From Alphaproteobacteria bacterium (GTDB lineage Bacteria; Pseudomonadota; Alphaproteobacteria; Micavibrionales; Micavibrionaceae): DNA of 64,000 nucleotides. Shown here one piece after another: positions 57,065-64,000 of this stretch. A program made the translations under genes and the position numbers. The stretch spans positions 124,001-188,000 of the forward strand of contig NZDE01000012.1 of NCBI GenBank assembly GCA_002690045.1, written 5' to 3'. The notes beneath the pieces were generated by a model. It saw only the letters and a program-made list of their open reading frames with translations, searched no databases and was not told the origin of the DNA. Every line of letters starts with the position of its first letter. Position 1 is the stretch's first letter.

Positions 57065-57716
57065 CAAATTCTGGGTCTGCGTATTTGAATTTTTTTCTGA
57101 CACGGCGAATATGGGCATCTATAGTTCGATCATCTACATAGATATTCGCACCATATGCGCTATCAATCAACTGATCTCTTGAAAGAACTTGTCCAGGCCG
57201 TGCAGTTAAGGCCTCAATCAGCAAGAACTCTGTTACTGTGAGGTTTATAACATGCCCATTCCATTCACATAAATGGCGCGCCTTATCAAGAGACAGCCCC
57301 TCGACTATGCCATCATTTCCATTTTCAATAGAATCATCCGCATCGCTAAGACGTGCGGCTTGGCGGCGTAAGGTGGCGCGAATGCGCTCCACTAATAGGC
57401 GCTGTGAAAACGGTTTAGTGATATAATCATCAGCCCCCAGACGCAGGCCAAGCACTTCATCAACCTCATCATCTTTGGAGGTAAGAAAAATAACTGGCAC
57501 ATCTGACGATTTGCGAAGTTGTTCTAACAACCCAAAGCCATCAAGCTTAGGCATCTTAACATCTAGTACAACCAAGTCGGGACCATCAGAAAGAATATCG
57601 GAAAGGCCAGCTTCGCTATCAGAGAATGTCTTTACATTAAAATCTTCGGCTTCAAGTGCCATTGAAACACTCGTGAGGATATTTTCATCATCATCAACCA
57701 AAGTAATTTTTTGCAT
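57003..57716 (-). CDS. chvI: ChvI-type OmpR-family response regulator
   Basis: A 237-residue regulator. The receiver domain begins MQKITLVDDDENILTSVSMALEAE, which is the ChvI pattern. The phosphoacceptor is D52 in LVVLDVKMPKLDGFG, and the lysine is in DDYITKPFS. The DNA-binding winged helix has NLTVTEFLLIEAL and RDQLIDSAYG, and closes with IETLYGIGYRFKD. It should be phosphorylated by ChvG, encoded directly downstream with overlap. The ATG at 57716 has GGGGA at workable spacing; another ATG six nt upstream is too close to it. It overlaps the folC 3' end by 23 nt. Confidence 0.93.
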   Translation of the reverse strand: MQKITLVDDDENILTSVSMALEAEDFNVKTFSDSEAGLSDILSDGPDLVVLDVKMPKLDGFGLLEQLRKSSDVPVIFLTSKDDEVDEVLGLRLGADDYITKPFSQRLLVERIRATLRRQAARLSDADDSIENGNDGIVEGLSLDKARHLCEWNGHVINLTVTEFLLIEALTARPGQVLSRDQLIDSAYGANIYVDDRTIDAHIRRVRKKFKYADPEFDEIETLYGIGYRFKDSKAHA

Positions 57717-59124
57717 GCTCATCTTCCCCTAATACGGAACCAGCTAAATAAAGCGACCCGCAAATCACATAATGCGCAGGCTTATCGCTGATGCCTTTAT
57801 GATAGGCACGCGCCGCCACTAACGCCGCTTCCACTGTATCATATGCGCCTATAGCCTGTCCATTCGAAGCACCATTCTGCTTGGCCTGATTTAATAAGTC
57901 TTCTGGGGTGATGCTTCGCCAATCTGTCGGCACGGATACGGCTGCGATCCCATCGACCAAAGGTAATAATGGCTTAAAGAATGCCGCTGTATCTTTAGTT
58001 TCGATCATCCCTGAGATCATATACACAGCTGCATCATTTTTCTCACGCCACTGACGAATTTGCGCGGCGAGCGCCAAAGCACCGCTATCATTATGCGCAC
58101 CATCTAACCATAGCATATCATGCTCATCCACATGCATACGTAAAGGATGGGTATTTAGTCTCTGCATACGTGCAGGCCATTTTGTATTCTGTAAAGACGG
58201 TAGCAAATCATCAATGCTGACGAATTCTTGTTTTTTCTGCGCCAGTAGAATTTTAGCCGCAATTAAGGCCATTCCCGCATTTCCTGATTGGTGATGTCCT
58301 AATAATGGAAGCGCAGGGAGGACATGTACAGCAGGCTCAATTGGCCAGCCCTGGCGCGCTTCTAAAAACAAACATGTATGGCCATTTTGGTCATGATCGA
58401 TAAACCAATCATGCCCCGCGCAATATAAAGGCACGCTTAGTTTTTCAGCTTCACGGCGAAGCACTTCATAAACTTCAGGGAAAATTTGCGGCCCAACAAT
58501 GCACGGCACGCCCGCCCTCATAATGCCTGCTTTTTCCCATGCAATTTTCTCAATTTCACGCCCAAGAAAATTTTCATGGTCATGTGAGATTGTCGATATA
58601 AGCGTTATTGCAGGTTTTTCAACTACATTCGTCGCATCAAAGCGCCCGCCCATACCAGTTTCCAACAAGGTATAATCAGCGGCTGTCTCGGAAAATGTTT
58701 TTAAGGTTGCCGCCGTGACGGCTTCAAAAAATGAAACTTCATTTTGCTGATAAAGTGGCTCCATACCCTCAAGCAGCTCGACCAGATCTAACGTAGAGAT
58801 AAACCCATCACCTAAATATAAACGCTCATGAAAAGAAATGAGATGCGGCGAAGACATCTTAACAATGCGCTGCCTCGCCCCTTCCATTATTGCTTGTAGA
58901 AATGCTAGTGTAGACCCCTTACCATTTGTACCCGCAATATGCACCACTGGCGCTAGCTTTTCTTGCGGATTATCCAACAAGCTCAACACATGCTCTATGC
59001 GCCCTAAACCCGGCTCAATTTCATTTTTATAAAATGTGTAATACCGATTTAAGACTGCATCAAGGCGCGACAAATCTTCATCCGACGCGCCTTGTTTATT
59101 TGAGAAATTCAATGCTTGGCCCAT
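57694..59124 (-). CDS. folC: Folylpolyglutamate synthase/dihydrofolate synthase
   Basis: A 476-residue Mur-ligase-like enzyme that makes dihydrofolate and adds glutamates to folates. The P-loop is VHIAGTNGKGSTLAFLQAIM. YTLLETGMGGRFDATNVVEKP carries the FolC signature, and ITLISTISHDHENFLGREIEKIAWEKAGI follows with a metal-binding His. The C-terminal glutamate-ligase domain includes MLWLDGAHNDSGALALAAQ. The gene follows accD at 29 nt, the standard accD-folC pair of Alphaproteobacteria, but then overlaps chvI, which is unusual. Confidence 0.95.
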   Translation of the reverse strand: MGQALNFSNKQGASDEDLSRLDAVLNRYYTFYKNEIEPGLGRIEHVLSLLDNPQEKLAPVVHIAGTNGKGSTLAFLQAIMEGARQRIVKMSSPHLISFHERLYLGDGFISTLDLVELLEGMEPLYQQNEVSFFEAVTAATLKTFSETAADYTLLETGMGGRFDATNVVEKPAITLISTISHDHENFLGREIEKIAWEKAGIMRAGVPCIVGPQIFPEVYEVLRREAEKLSVPLYCAGHDWFIDHDQNGHTCLFLEARQGWPIEPAVHVLPALPLLGHHQSGNAGMALIAAKILLAQKKQEFVSIDDLLPSLQNTKWPARMQRLNTHPLRMHVDEHDMLWLDGAHNDSGALALAAQIRQWREKNDAAVYMISGMIETKDTAAFFKPLLPLVDGIAAVSVPTDWRSITPEDLLNQAKQNGASNGQAIGAYDTVEAALVAARAYHKGISDKPAHYVICGSLYLAGSVLGEDEHAKNYFG

Positions 59125-59153
59125 ATGTGCCTTATGCTTAAATAATAAAGGGG

Positions 59154-60164
59154 TTAAGCTGACTTCTTTACCGCACTACGGGCAGCATCTTCATTAACAG
59201 CTTCCATTTTTTCACCCGATGAAGACACAGATGCAACACTCACTACGCTTTTGCCATTTTCTGTGTTTTTCGTGGTTTTGGATTTTTTCCCTTTTGGGTT
59301 ATCTGCAATTTTTGTGTTCATCAACAGCGATAAAGCCTGTCCAATCACGGCGTTTAATTCAGCGCGTGGGACAACCATATCAACCATACCATGTTCCAAC
59401 AAATATTCAGCTGTTTGGAAGTCATCTGGTAATTCTTCACGAATAGTTTCTTGAATAACACGTTTACCAGCAAATCCAATTGTTGCGCCCGGCTCAGCAA
59501 TATGAATATCGCCAACCATCGCAAATGATGCACTCACGCCGCCTGTTGTTGGGTTTGTAAGCAGAACAATATATGGCAGGCGCGCTTTTTTAACGCGGTT
59601 GACCGCAATAATTGTCCGTGGCATCTGCATCAATGAAATGGCGCCTTCTTGCATACGTGCGCCGCCAGATGCCGGCACAGCGATAAGCGCTGATTTTGTT
59701 TTAACGGCGATTTCCGCGGCTGTAACAATGCCTTCGCCAACAGCTGCGCCCATAGAGCCGCCCATGAATTTAAAGTTAAACAGCGCAATAACCACTGGAT
59801 TACCACCAATTTTACCTGACGCAATAATAATCGCATCGTCTTCATTGGTTTTAGCGCGCGTATCCTTCAAACGATCCGCATATTTTTTACGGTCTTTAAA
59901 TTTTAATGGGTCTGCAGGTACAGACTTGTTCTTGTGGCGAGAATATTTGCCGCCATCAAACATTAATGCCAAGCGATCTTCAGCAGAAATAGCCATGTGA
60001 AAATCACAATGATGGCAAACGAAATCATTTTCCGTTAGCTCACGGTGGAACACCATATTGTCACATGATGGACATTTATCCCACAAATTATCCGGCACAT
60101 CTTTTTGCGTGCCAACAAGGGAACGGATCTTCGGTCGAATAAAATTATTAAGCCAATTGTTCAT
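59154..60164 (-). CDS. accD: Acetyl-CoA carboxylase carboxyltransferase subunit beta
   Basis: A 336-residue AccD. The N-terminal zinc ribbon has CPSCDNMVFH and FVCHHCDFHM (four cysteines). The carboxyltransferase core contains SGGARMQEGAISLMQMPRT, LTNPTTGGVSASFAMVGDIH and EPGATIGFAGKRVIQETI. It forms malonyl-CoA with AccA, AccB and AccC for fatty acid synthesis. The C-terminus carries about 50 extra residues of low complexity (Lys, Ser, Thr, Val, Glu), beyond the family core, and probably disordered. The gene heads the minus-strand cluster accD-folC-chvI-chvG-rapZ. The usual upstream trpFBA genes are absent. Confidence 0.97.
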   Translation of the reverse strand: MNNWLNNFIRPKIRSLVGTQKDVPDNLWDKCPSCDNMVFHRELTENDFVCHHCDFHMAISAEDRLALMFDGGKYSRHKNKSVPADPLKFKDRKKYADRLKDTRAKTNEDDAIIIASGKIGGNPVVIALFNFKFMGGSMGAAVGEGIVTAAEIAVKTKSALIAVPASGGARMQEGAISLMQMPRTIIAVNRVKKARLPYIVLLTNPTTGGVSASFAMVGDIHIAEPGATIGFAGKRVIQETIREELPDDFQTAEYLLEHGMVDMVVPRAELNAVIGQALSLLMNTKIADNPKGKKSKTTKNTENGKSVVSVASVSSSGEKMEAVNEDAARSAVKKSA

Positions 60165-60222
60165 TTTACCATCTACTTCTCGTTAATCGAAGCTGCCAAT
60201 AATCCAGAAACAGAAACAAAAG

Positions 60223-61062
60223 TCAAGATTTAACCCTAAATGAGTCTGCTTTATATGTGCCCAGCATCTGCACCGTCTTAGCAAAGAAGTTTAATTCATC
60301 GAGCGCATATTTGAACCGCTGCTCATCTGGGTGCGCCTCAACTTCGGCATAAAAATGCGCGGCTTTAAACTGCGCATCAATATACGATTCCAATTTTGCC
60401 ATTTGAATTCCATTGGTCGCAAAACCACCCATCGCCTTATAAAGTGCACTTGGGATGTTACGAACATCGAAGATAAAACTGGTTATCACCTTTTCTTCTT
60501 TTTTATATTCTGGACCATTCATTTCTGGTGACAGAATCAAGAAACGCGTCGTGTTGTGCGATTCATCTTCAACATTTTCAGCGATAATATCTAAATCATA
60601 TAATTCTGCCGTTAAGGTCGATGAAATTGCCGCATGTTCTTTATCATTCCATTTCGCGACATCACGCGCGGCGCTTGCTGTATCTGCATGTACATGTGAA
60701 ATGAACCCATGTTTTTTAATTAAATTTTGGCATTGTGGGATGGCGTGGACATGGCTGTGCACATTTTTTATATCCGCTATAGTCGCGCCGCGTACACCAA
60801 CCAAAGCGTGATGAATAGGCTGGAAATGCTCTCCTGTAATATAAAGCTTGCCCTTGGGTAACAGGCGATGCACATCCGCAACACGGCCTGCCAAAGTGTT
60901 ATCCACCGGAATCATGGCCAAATCCGTTAAGCCTTCGCGAGCATGCATGAACGCTTCGTCAAACGATTTGCAGGGTACTGTTTCATAATCTGGGCAGGCC
61001 TGCCGCGCGGCAAGGTCTGAATACGCGCCCTTAGCGCCTTGGAATGCTATTTTCTTGCTCAT
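60223..61062 (-). CDS. pheA: Prephenate dehydratase
   Basis: A 279-residue monofunctional prephenate dehydratase, the step from prephenate to phenylpyruvate. IAFQGAKGAYSDLAAR opens the catalytic domain. DLAMIPVDNTLAGRV and the catalytic HNTTRFLILS follow. The C-terminal ACT domain contains IPSALYKAMGGFATNGIQMAKLES. The motif after it is ESYI rather than ESRP, as I recall from other alphaproteobacterial enzymes, so phenylalanine feedback may differ from E. coli. The ATG at 61062 has GAGTGAG upstream. It lies 58 nt upstream of accD, in the same orientation. Confidence 0.95.
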   Translation of the reverse strand: MSKKIAFQGAKGAYSDLAARQACPDYETVPCKSFDEAFMHAREGLTDLAMIPVDNTLAGRVADVHRLLPKGKLYITGEHFQPIHHALVGVRGATIADIKNVHSHVHAIPQCQNLIKKHGFISHVHADTASAARDVAKWNDKEHAAISSTLTAELYDLDIIAENVEDESHNTTRFLILSPEMNGPEYKKEEKVITSFIFDVRNIPSALYKAMGGFATNGIQMAKLESYIDAQFKAAHFYAEVEAHPDEQRFKYALDELNFFAKTVQMLGTYKADSFRVKS

Positions 61063-61184
61063 AATTCTCACTCAACACATATTTTTTTGTCTAAACGATA
61101 TTAATGACTTAACAAACATAGTGCAATTAGCTAAACTCGCAAAAGTTAAAATAATAATGAGTCAATATAAGTAGGCATAAGCAT

Positions 61185-61781
61185 ATGAATAATATGGAGT
61201 TTAATAAGATTTTTGCAGCCGTGTTGTTAGCAGGGATCATTGCAATGTTTTCAGGTTTTGTTGCGAACAAGCTTGTTCATCCAGAAGCGTTAGAGCAAGA
61301 TGCGGTCGCTGTTGAAGGCGGCGCTGTCGCGACAGGTGCTGGCCCTGCAAAGGCTCCAGAAGCGGAACCAATATTGGCATTACTTGCTGATGCAGATATT
61401 GAGCGCGGCAAGAAGCTAACCAAAGCGTGTGCAGCATGTCACACTTTTGACCAAGGTGGCGCAAATGGCGTTGGTCCAAACCTATACGGCGTCGTTGGCA
61501 ATCAAAAGCAAGCACATGCTGGCTTTAGCTACTCAGGCAGCCTCAACGAGCAAGGCGGAAATACATGGACATATGCCGAGCTAAACAAATTCCTTTGGAA
61601 GCCAAAGAAATACGCATCAGGCACAAAAATGAATTATATTGGTTTGAAGAAGCCAGAAGATCGCGCTTCTATCATTGCATATATGCGCACATTAGCCGCA
61701 AGCCCAGTTGCGCTACCTAGCGCTGCAGAAATAAGTGCAGAAGCTCCCAAAGAGGAAGCAACAGAAGAAGCTGCAGAATAA
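61185..61781 (+). CDS. Membrane-anchored c-type cytochrome (CycM-like)
   Basis: A 198-residue protein. A hydrophobic N-terminal helix (about residues 8-26, IFAAVLLAGIIAMFSGFVA) acts as anchor or signal. An Ala/Glu/Pro-rich linker follows, then a class I cytochrome c domain. The heme site is C82-A-A-C85-H86 and the sixth ligand is probably M149 in SGTKMNYIGL. The GGANGVGPNLYGVVG and FSYSGSLN segments are typical of cytochrome c2/c552 types. An acidic tail (EAPKEEATEEAAE) ends the protein. CycM-type proteins pass electrons from the bc1 complex to cytochrome oxidase. No oxidase genes are near. Divergent from pheA; closed by a terminator. Confidence 0.93.
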   Translation: MNNMEFNKIFAAVLLAGIIAMFSGFVANKLVHPEALEQDAVAVEGGAVATGAGPAKAPEAEPILALLADADIERGKKLTKACAACHTFDQGGANGVGPNLYGVVGNQKQAHAGFSYSGSLNEQGGNTWTYAELNKFLWKPKKYASGTKMNYIGLKKPEDRASIIAYMRTLAASPVALPSAAEISAEAPKEEATEEAAE

Positions 61782-61803
61782 ATAAGCTGAACTAAACAAA
61801 TTA

Positions 61804-61836
61804 TAAAAGCGCCGAGCGAAAGTCTGGCGCTTTTTG
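61804..61836 (+). terminator. Terminator of the cytochrome c gene
   Basis: AAAAGCGCC and GGCGCTTTT arms with a 12-nt loop and a T-rich run stand about 25 nt past the stop codon. Confidence 0.9.
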
Positions 61837-61951
61837 TTTTGTGCGGCGCACAACATTTCTGGCCTTTTGAGACCGCCAGTAACCATGCTATTAATAATGG
61901 GCTTAAGAGTTGCTTAACGTGAACACCACCAATCAGGAGGATAACAGCAAG

Positions 61952-63925
61952 ATGGCTTCCGATGCTAAGCTAAACGAACATGCGCATGACACACAAAAAT
62001 ACATGCCACCACAAGAATTTTCCCAACATGCACATATAAAATCTTTTGCTGAATACGAGGCGCTTTATAAACGCTCAATTGATGATCCTGAGGGGTTCTG
62101 GGGCGAGATGGGGGCGCGCCTTGATTGGTTCAAAAAACCTACAAAAATAAAGAATACATCCTATGAAGGCGATGTCTCTATCAAGTGGTATGAAGATGGC
62201 GTGCTTAACGCATCCTATAACTGTATCGACCGCCACCTCCCTGCCAAAGCAAATGATACCGCCCTTATCTTTGAAGGCGATGATCCAAATAATTCTTATC
62301 ACGTTACATACGGCACATTAAAAGATAAAGTCTGCCAACTCGCCAACGCATTGAAGGCGCGCGGCGTTAAAAAAGGTGACCGCGTCACAATTTATATGCC
62401 AATGGTTTGCGAGGCTGTATATGCTATGCTTGCCTGCGCCCGTATAGGCGCAATTCACAGCGTAGTTTTCGGCGGCTTTTCACCCGAAGCATTACGCGAC
62501 CGTATTATAAACTGTAAATCTGACATTGTGATTACCGCCAATGAAGGCGTACGCGGCGGCAAGGCGATCCCACTTAAGGCTAATACAGATAAAGCCTTAG
62601 CAGCCTGTCCGAATGTGCATAGCGTAATTGTGCTAAAACGCACAGATGCGGCCATAGACATGAAAGAAGGCCGCGATGTTTGGTGGAATGAATTTGTCGA
62701 CAGCCAAGACACAGAGTGCCCATGCGAAGAAATGAATGCGGAAGATCCGCTATTTATTCTTTATACGTCTGGATCAACCGGCAAAACAAAAGGCGTCATG
62801 CACACAACAGGCGGCTATATGGTTTACACTAGCTTAACCCATGAAATTATTTTTGATTACAAACCGGGTGATGTGTATTGGTGTACTGCTGACGTTGGAT
62901 GGGTTACGGGGCATTCATATATTGTTTATGGCCCACTCGCCAACGGCGCAAAAACCGTTGTGTTTGAAGGCGTTCCAAGTTACCCAGACATGTCGCGTTT
63001 TTGGCAGGTTGTTGAAAAACATAAAGTTAACAGCTTCTATACTGCGCCAACAGCCTTACGCGCCTTACTTGCCGCTGGTGATGACTTTGTTACGAAATGT
63101 GATCGTTCATCACTTAAAGTTTTAGGTACAGTTGGGGAGCCAATCAATTACGAAGCATGGATGTGGTATCACGAGGTAGTCGGTGAAATGCGCTGCCCAA
63201 TCGTTGACACATGGTGGCAAACCGAAACAGGCGGTCATTTAATGACGCCAATACCAGGGGCGACACCAACCAAACCGGGCTCAGCAACGTTCCCATTTTT
63301 TGGTGTACAGCCACAACTGGTTAACCCTGAAAGCGGCGAAGTGCTGTATGGTGAAGCTGAAGGCGCACTTTGCATGGTTGAAAGCTGGCCGGGGCAAATG
63401 CGCAGCGTATTTGGCGACCATGAGCGTTTTGTACAAACGTATTTCAGCCAGTATAAAGGCAAATATTTCACTGGTGACGGTGCACGCCGTGACCAAGATG
63501 GCTATTACTGGATTACGGGGCGCATTGATGATGTCATCAACGTATCTGGTCACCGTTTCGGTACAGCGGAAATCGAAAGCGCGATTGCGGAACACGACCT
63601 TGTCGCCGAAGCCGCCGTGGTGGGGTATCCGCACGACATTAAAGGACAGGGCATTTATGCCTATATAATCTTACGTGCAGGGGAAGTGCCAAGCGATATT
63701 CTAAAACAGGAAATCATCAAAACAGTCCGCTCCATCATCGGGCCAATTGCGAGCCCAGATGTTATCCATTTTGTAGACGGCCTGCCGAAAACACGTTCAG
63801 GTAAAATCATGCGCCGTATCCTGCGTAAGATTGCCGCTGATGAGTTTGATAATTTAGGAGACACATCCACATTGGCTGAACCAGACGTGGTGACTAAATT
63901 AATTGAAGGCCATAAGGCACTTTGA
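61952..63925 (+). CDS. acs: Acetyl-coenzyme A synthetase
   Basis: A 657-residue Acs, close to E. coli Acs (652 aa). It makes acetyl-CoA from acetate, ATP and CoA. The adenylate-forming signature is [22 protein letters not shown]. The acetate-pocket motif is [16 protein letters not shown], and [26 protein letters not shown] is the hinge. The catalytic, acetylation-controlled lysine is in [16 protein letters not shown] near the C-terminus. AGGAGG lies 11 nt before the ATG at 61952, slightly far but strong. Non-ATG starts in frame upstream (61910, 61919) lack support. 75 nt of apparently non-coding sequence follow to the window end. Confidence 0.97.
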   Translation: MASDAKLNEHAHDTQKYMPPQEFSQHAHIKSFAEYEALYKRSIDDPEGFWGEMGARLDWFKKPTKIKNTSYEGDVSIKWYEDGVLNASYNCIDRHLPAKANDTALIFEGDDPNNSYHVTYGTLKDKVCQLANALKARGVKKGDRVTIYMPMVCEAVYAMLACARIGAIHSVVFGGFSPEALRDRIINCKSDIVITANEGVRGGKAIPLKANTDKALAACPNVHSVIVLKRTDAAIDMKEGRDVWWNEFVDSQDTECPCEEMNAEDPLFILYTSGSTGKTKGVMHTTGGYMVYTSLTHEIIFDYKPGDVYWCTADVGWVTGHSYIVYGPLANGAKTVVFEGVPSYPDMSRFWQVVEKHKVNSFYTAPTALRALLAAGDDFVTKCDRSSLKVLGTVGEPINYEAWMWYHEVVGEMRCPIVDTWWQTETGGHLMTPIPGATPTKPGSATFPFFGVQPQLVNPESGEVLYGEAEGALCMVESWPGQMRSVFGDHERFVQTYFSQYKGKYFTGDGARRDQDGYYWITGRIDDVINVSGHRFGTAEIESAIAEHDLVAEAAVVGYPHDIKGQGIYAYIILRAGEVPSDILKQEIIKTVRSIIGPIASPDVIHFVDGLPKTRSGKIMRRILRKIAADEFDNLGDTSTLAEPDVVTKLIEGHKAL

Positions 63926-64000
63926 TCGTATATATAAATAGCGGCGCTCAAAACAAATTAATCTGGCACGATAACAAACATAAAGGCGGCAAGATAGAAT

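Noticed and set aside
60331-60440. Missing ESRP motif in the ACT domain of prephenate dehydratase as evidence of decay
   Set aside because: The ESY form is, to my recollection, usual in alphaproteobacterial enzymes, and the rest of the protein is intact.

Overview
The window looks like chromosomal sequence from an alphaproteobacterium of moderate, fairly AT-rich composition. The evidence is the gene set: a very large NAD-dependent glutamate dehydrogenase (1608 aa), the AddB/AddA repair pair, a ChvI/ChvG-type two-component system next to rapZ, the small Usg protein, a two-domain cold-shock protein, a TrxR-like ferredoxin-NADP reductase in two copies, and a CIRCE-controlled groESL operon. I cannot assign a genus. 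The content is mostly housekeeping. I see no CRISPR array, insertion sequence, prophage or integrase.

Layout. 1-6900: end of a SulP transporter, an S41 peptidase, a cytidine-deaminase-like enzyme overlapping a CPA2 antiporter, then groEL/groES with a perfect CIRCE operator, and an SDR protein. 6900-12350: a GST, an AsmA-like envelope protein, Dps, ferredoxin-NADP reductase copy 1, a small unknown and Usg. 12350-19250: a soluble PAS histidine kinase, Trm112, a HAD hydrolase, leuA, small unknowns, and rplK-rplA with a candidate L1-binding leader. 19350-26430: a membrane protein, a GGDEF/EAL protein with a degenerate GGDEF site, a dihydroorotase-family protein, an AsmA-like protein, an orphan TAXI binding protein and a single-domain response regulator. 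26500-32130: tRNA-Gly, then three consecutive large pseudopilin-like proteins, the most distinctive locus here. 32130-43930: a methyltransferase, NhaA, tRNA-Ala, a Bax-inhibitor-1 protein, the large GDH, a fatty acyl-CoA ligase, a cold-shock protein and Aat. 43990-54530: RecQ, ferredoxin-NADP reductase copy 2, then the compact run tsaE-murU-addB-addA. 54520-64000: on the minus strand pheA, then accD-folC-chvI-chvG-rapZ; on the plus strand a membrane-anchored cytochrome c and acetyl-CoA synthetase.

How the genes work together. AddAB and RecQ serve DNA-end repair. FadD, AccD and Acs centre on acyl- and acetyl-CoA. GDH, LeuA and PheA handle amino acids. Two familiar alphaproteobacterial gene runs are each missing one member: no amgK-type kinase gene lies between tsaE and murU, and no hprK lies between chvG and rapZ.

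The best candidate for something new is the three-gene pseudopilin array at 26762-32077. The three proteins share an N-terminal prepilin helix and a series of conserved core motifs. Two or three of them also carry a module resembling phage tail-fibre repeats, and the third ends in a long cysteine-rich tail with seven CxC motifs. No assembly machinery is encoded nearby. They may be tip or minor pilins acting as adhesins, but that is inference.
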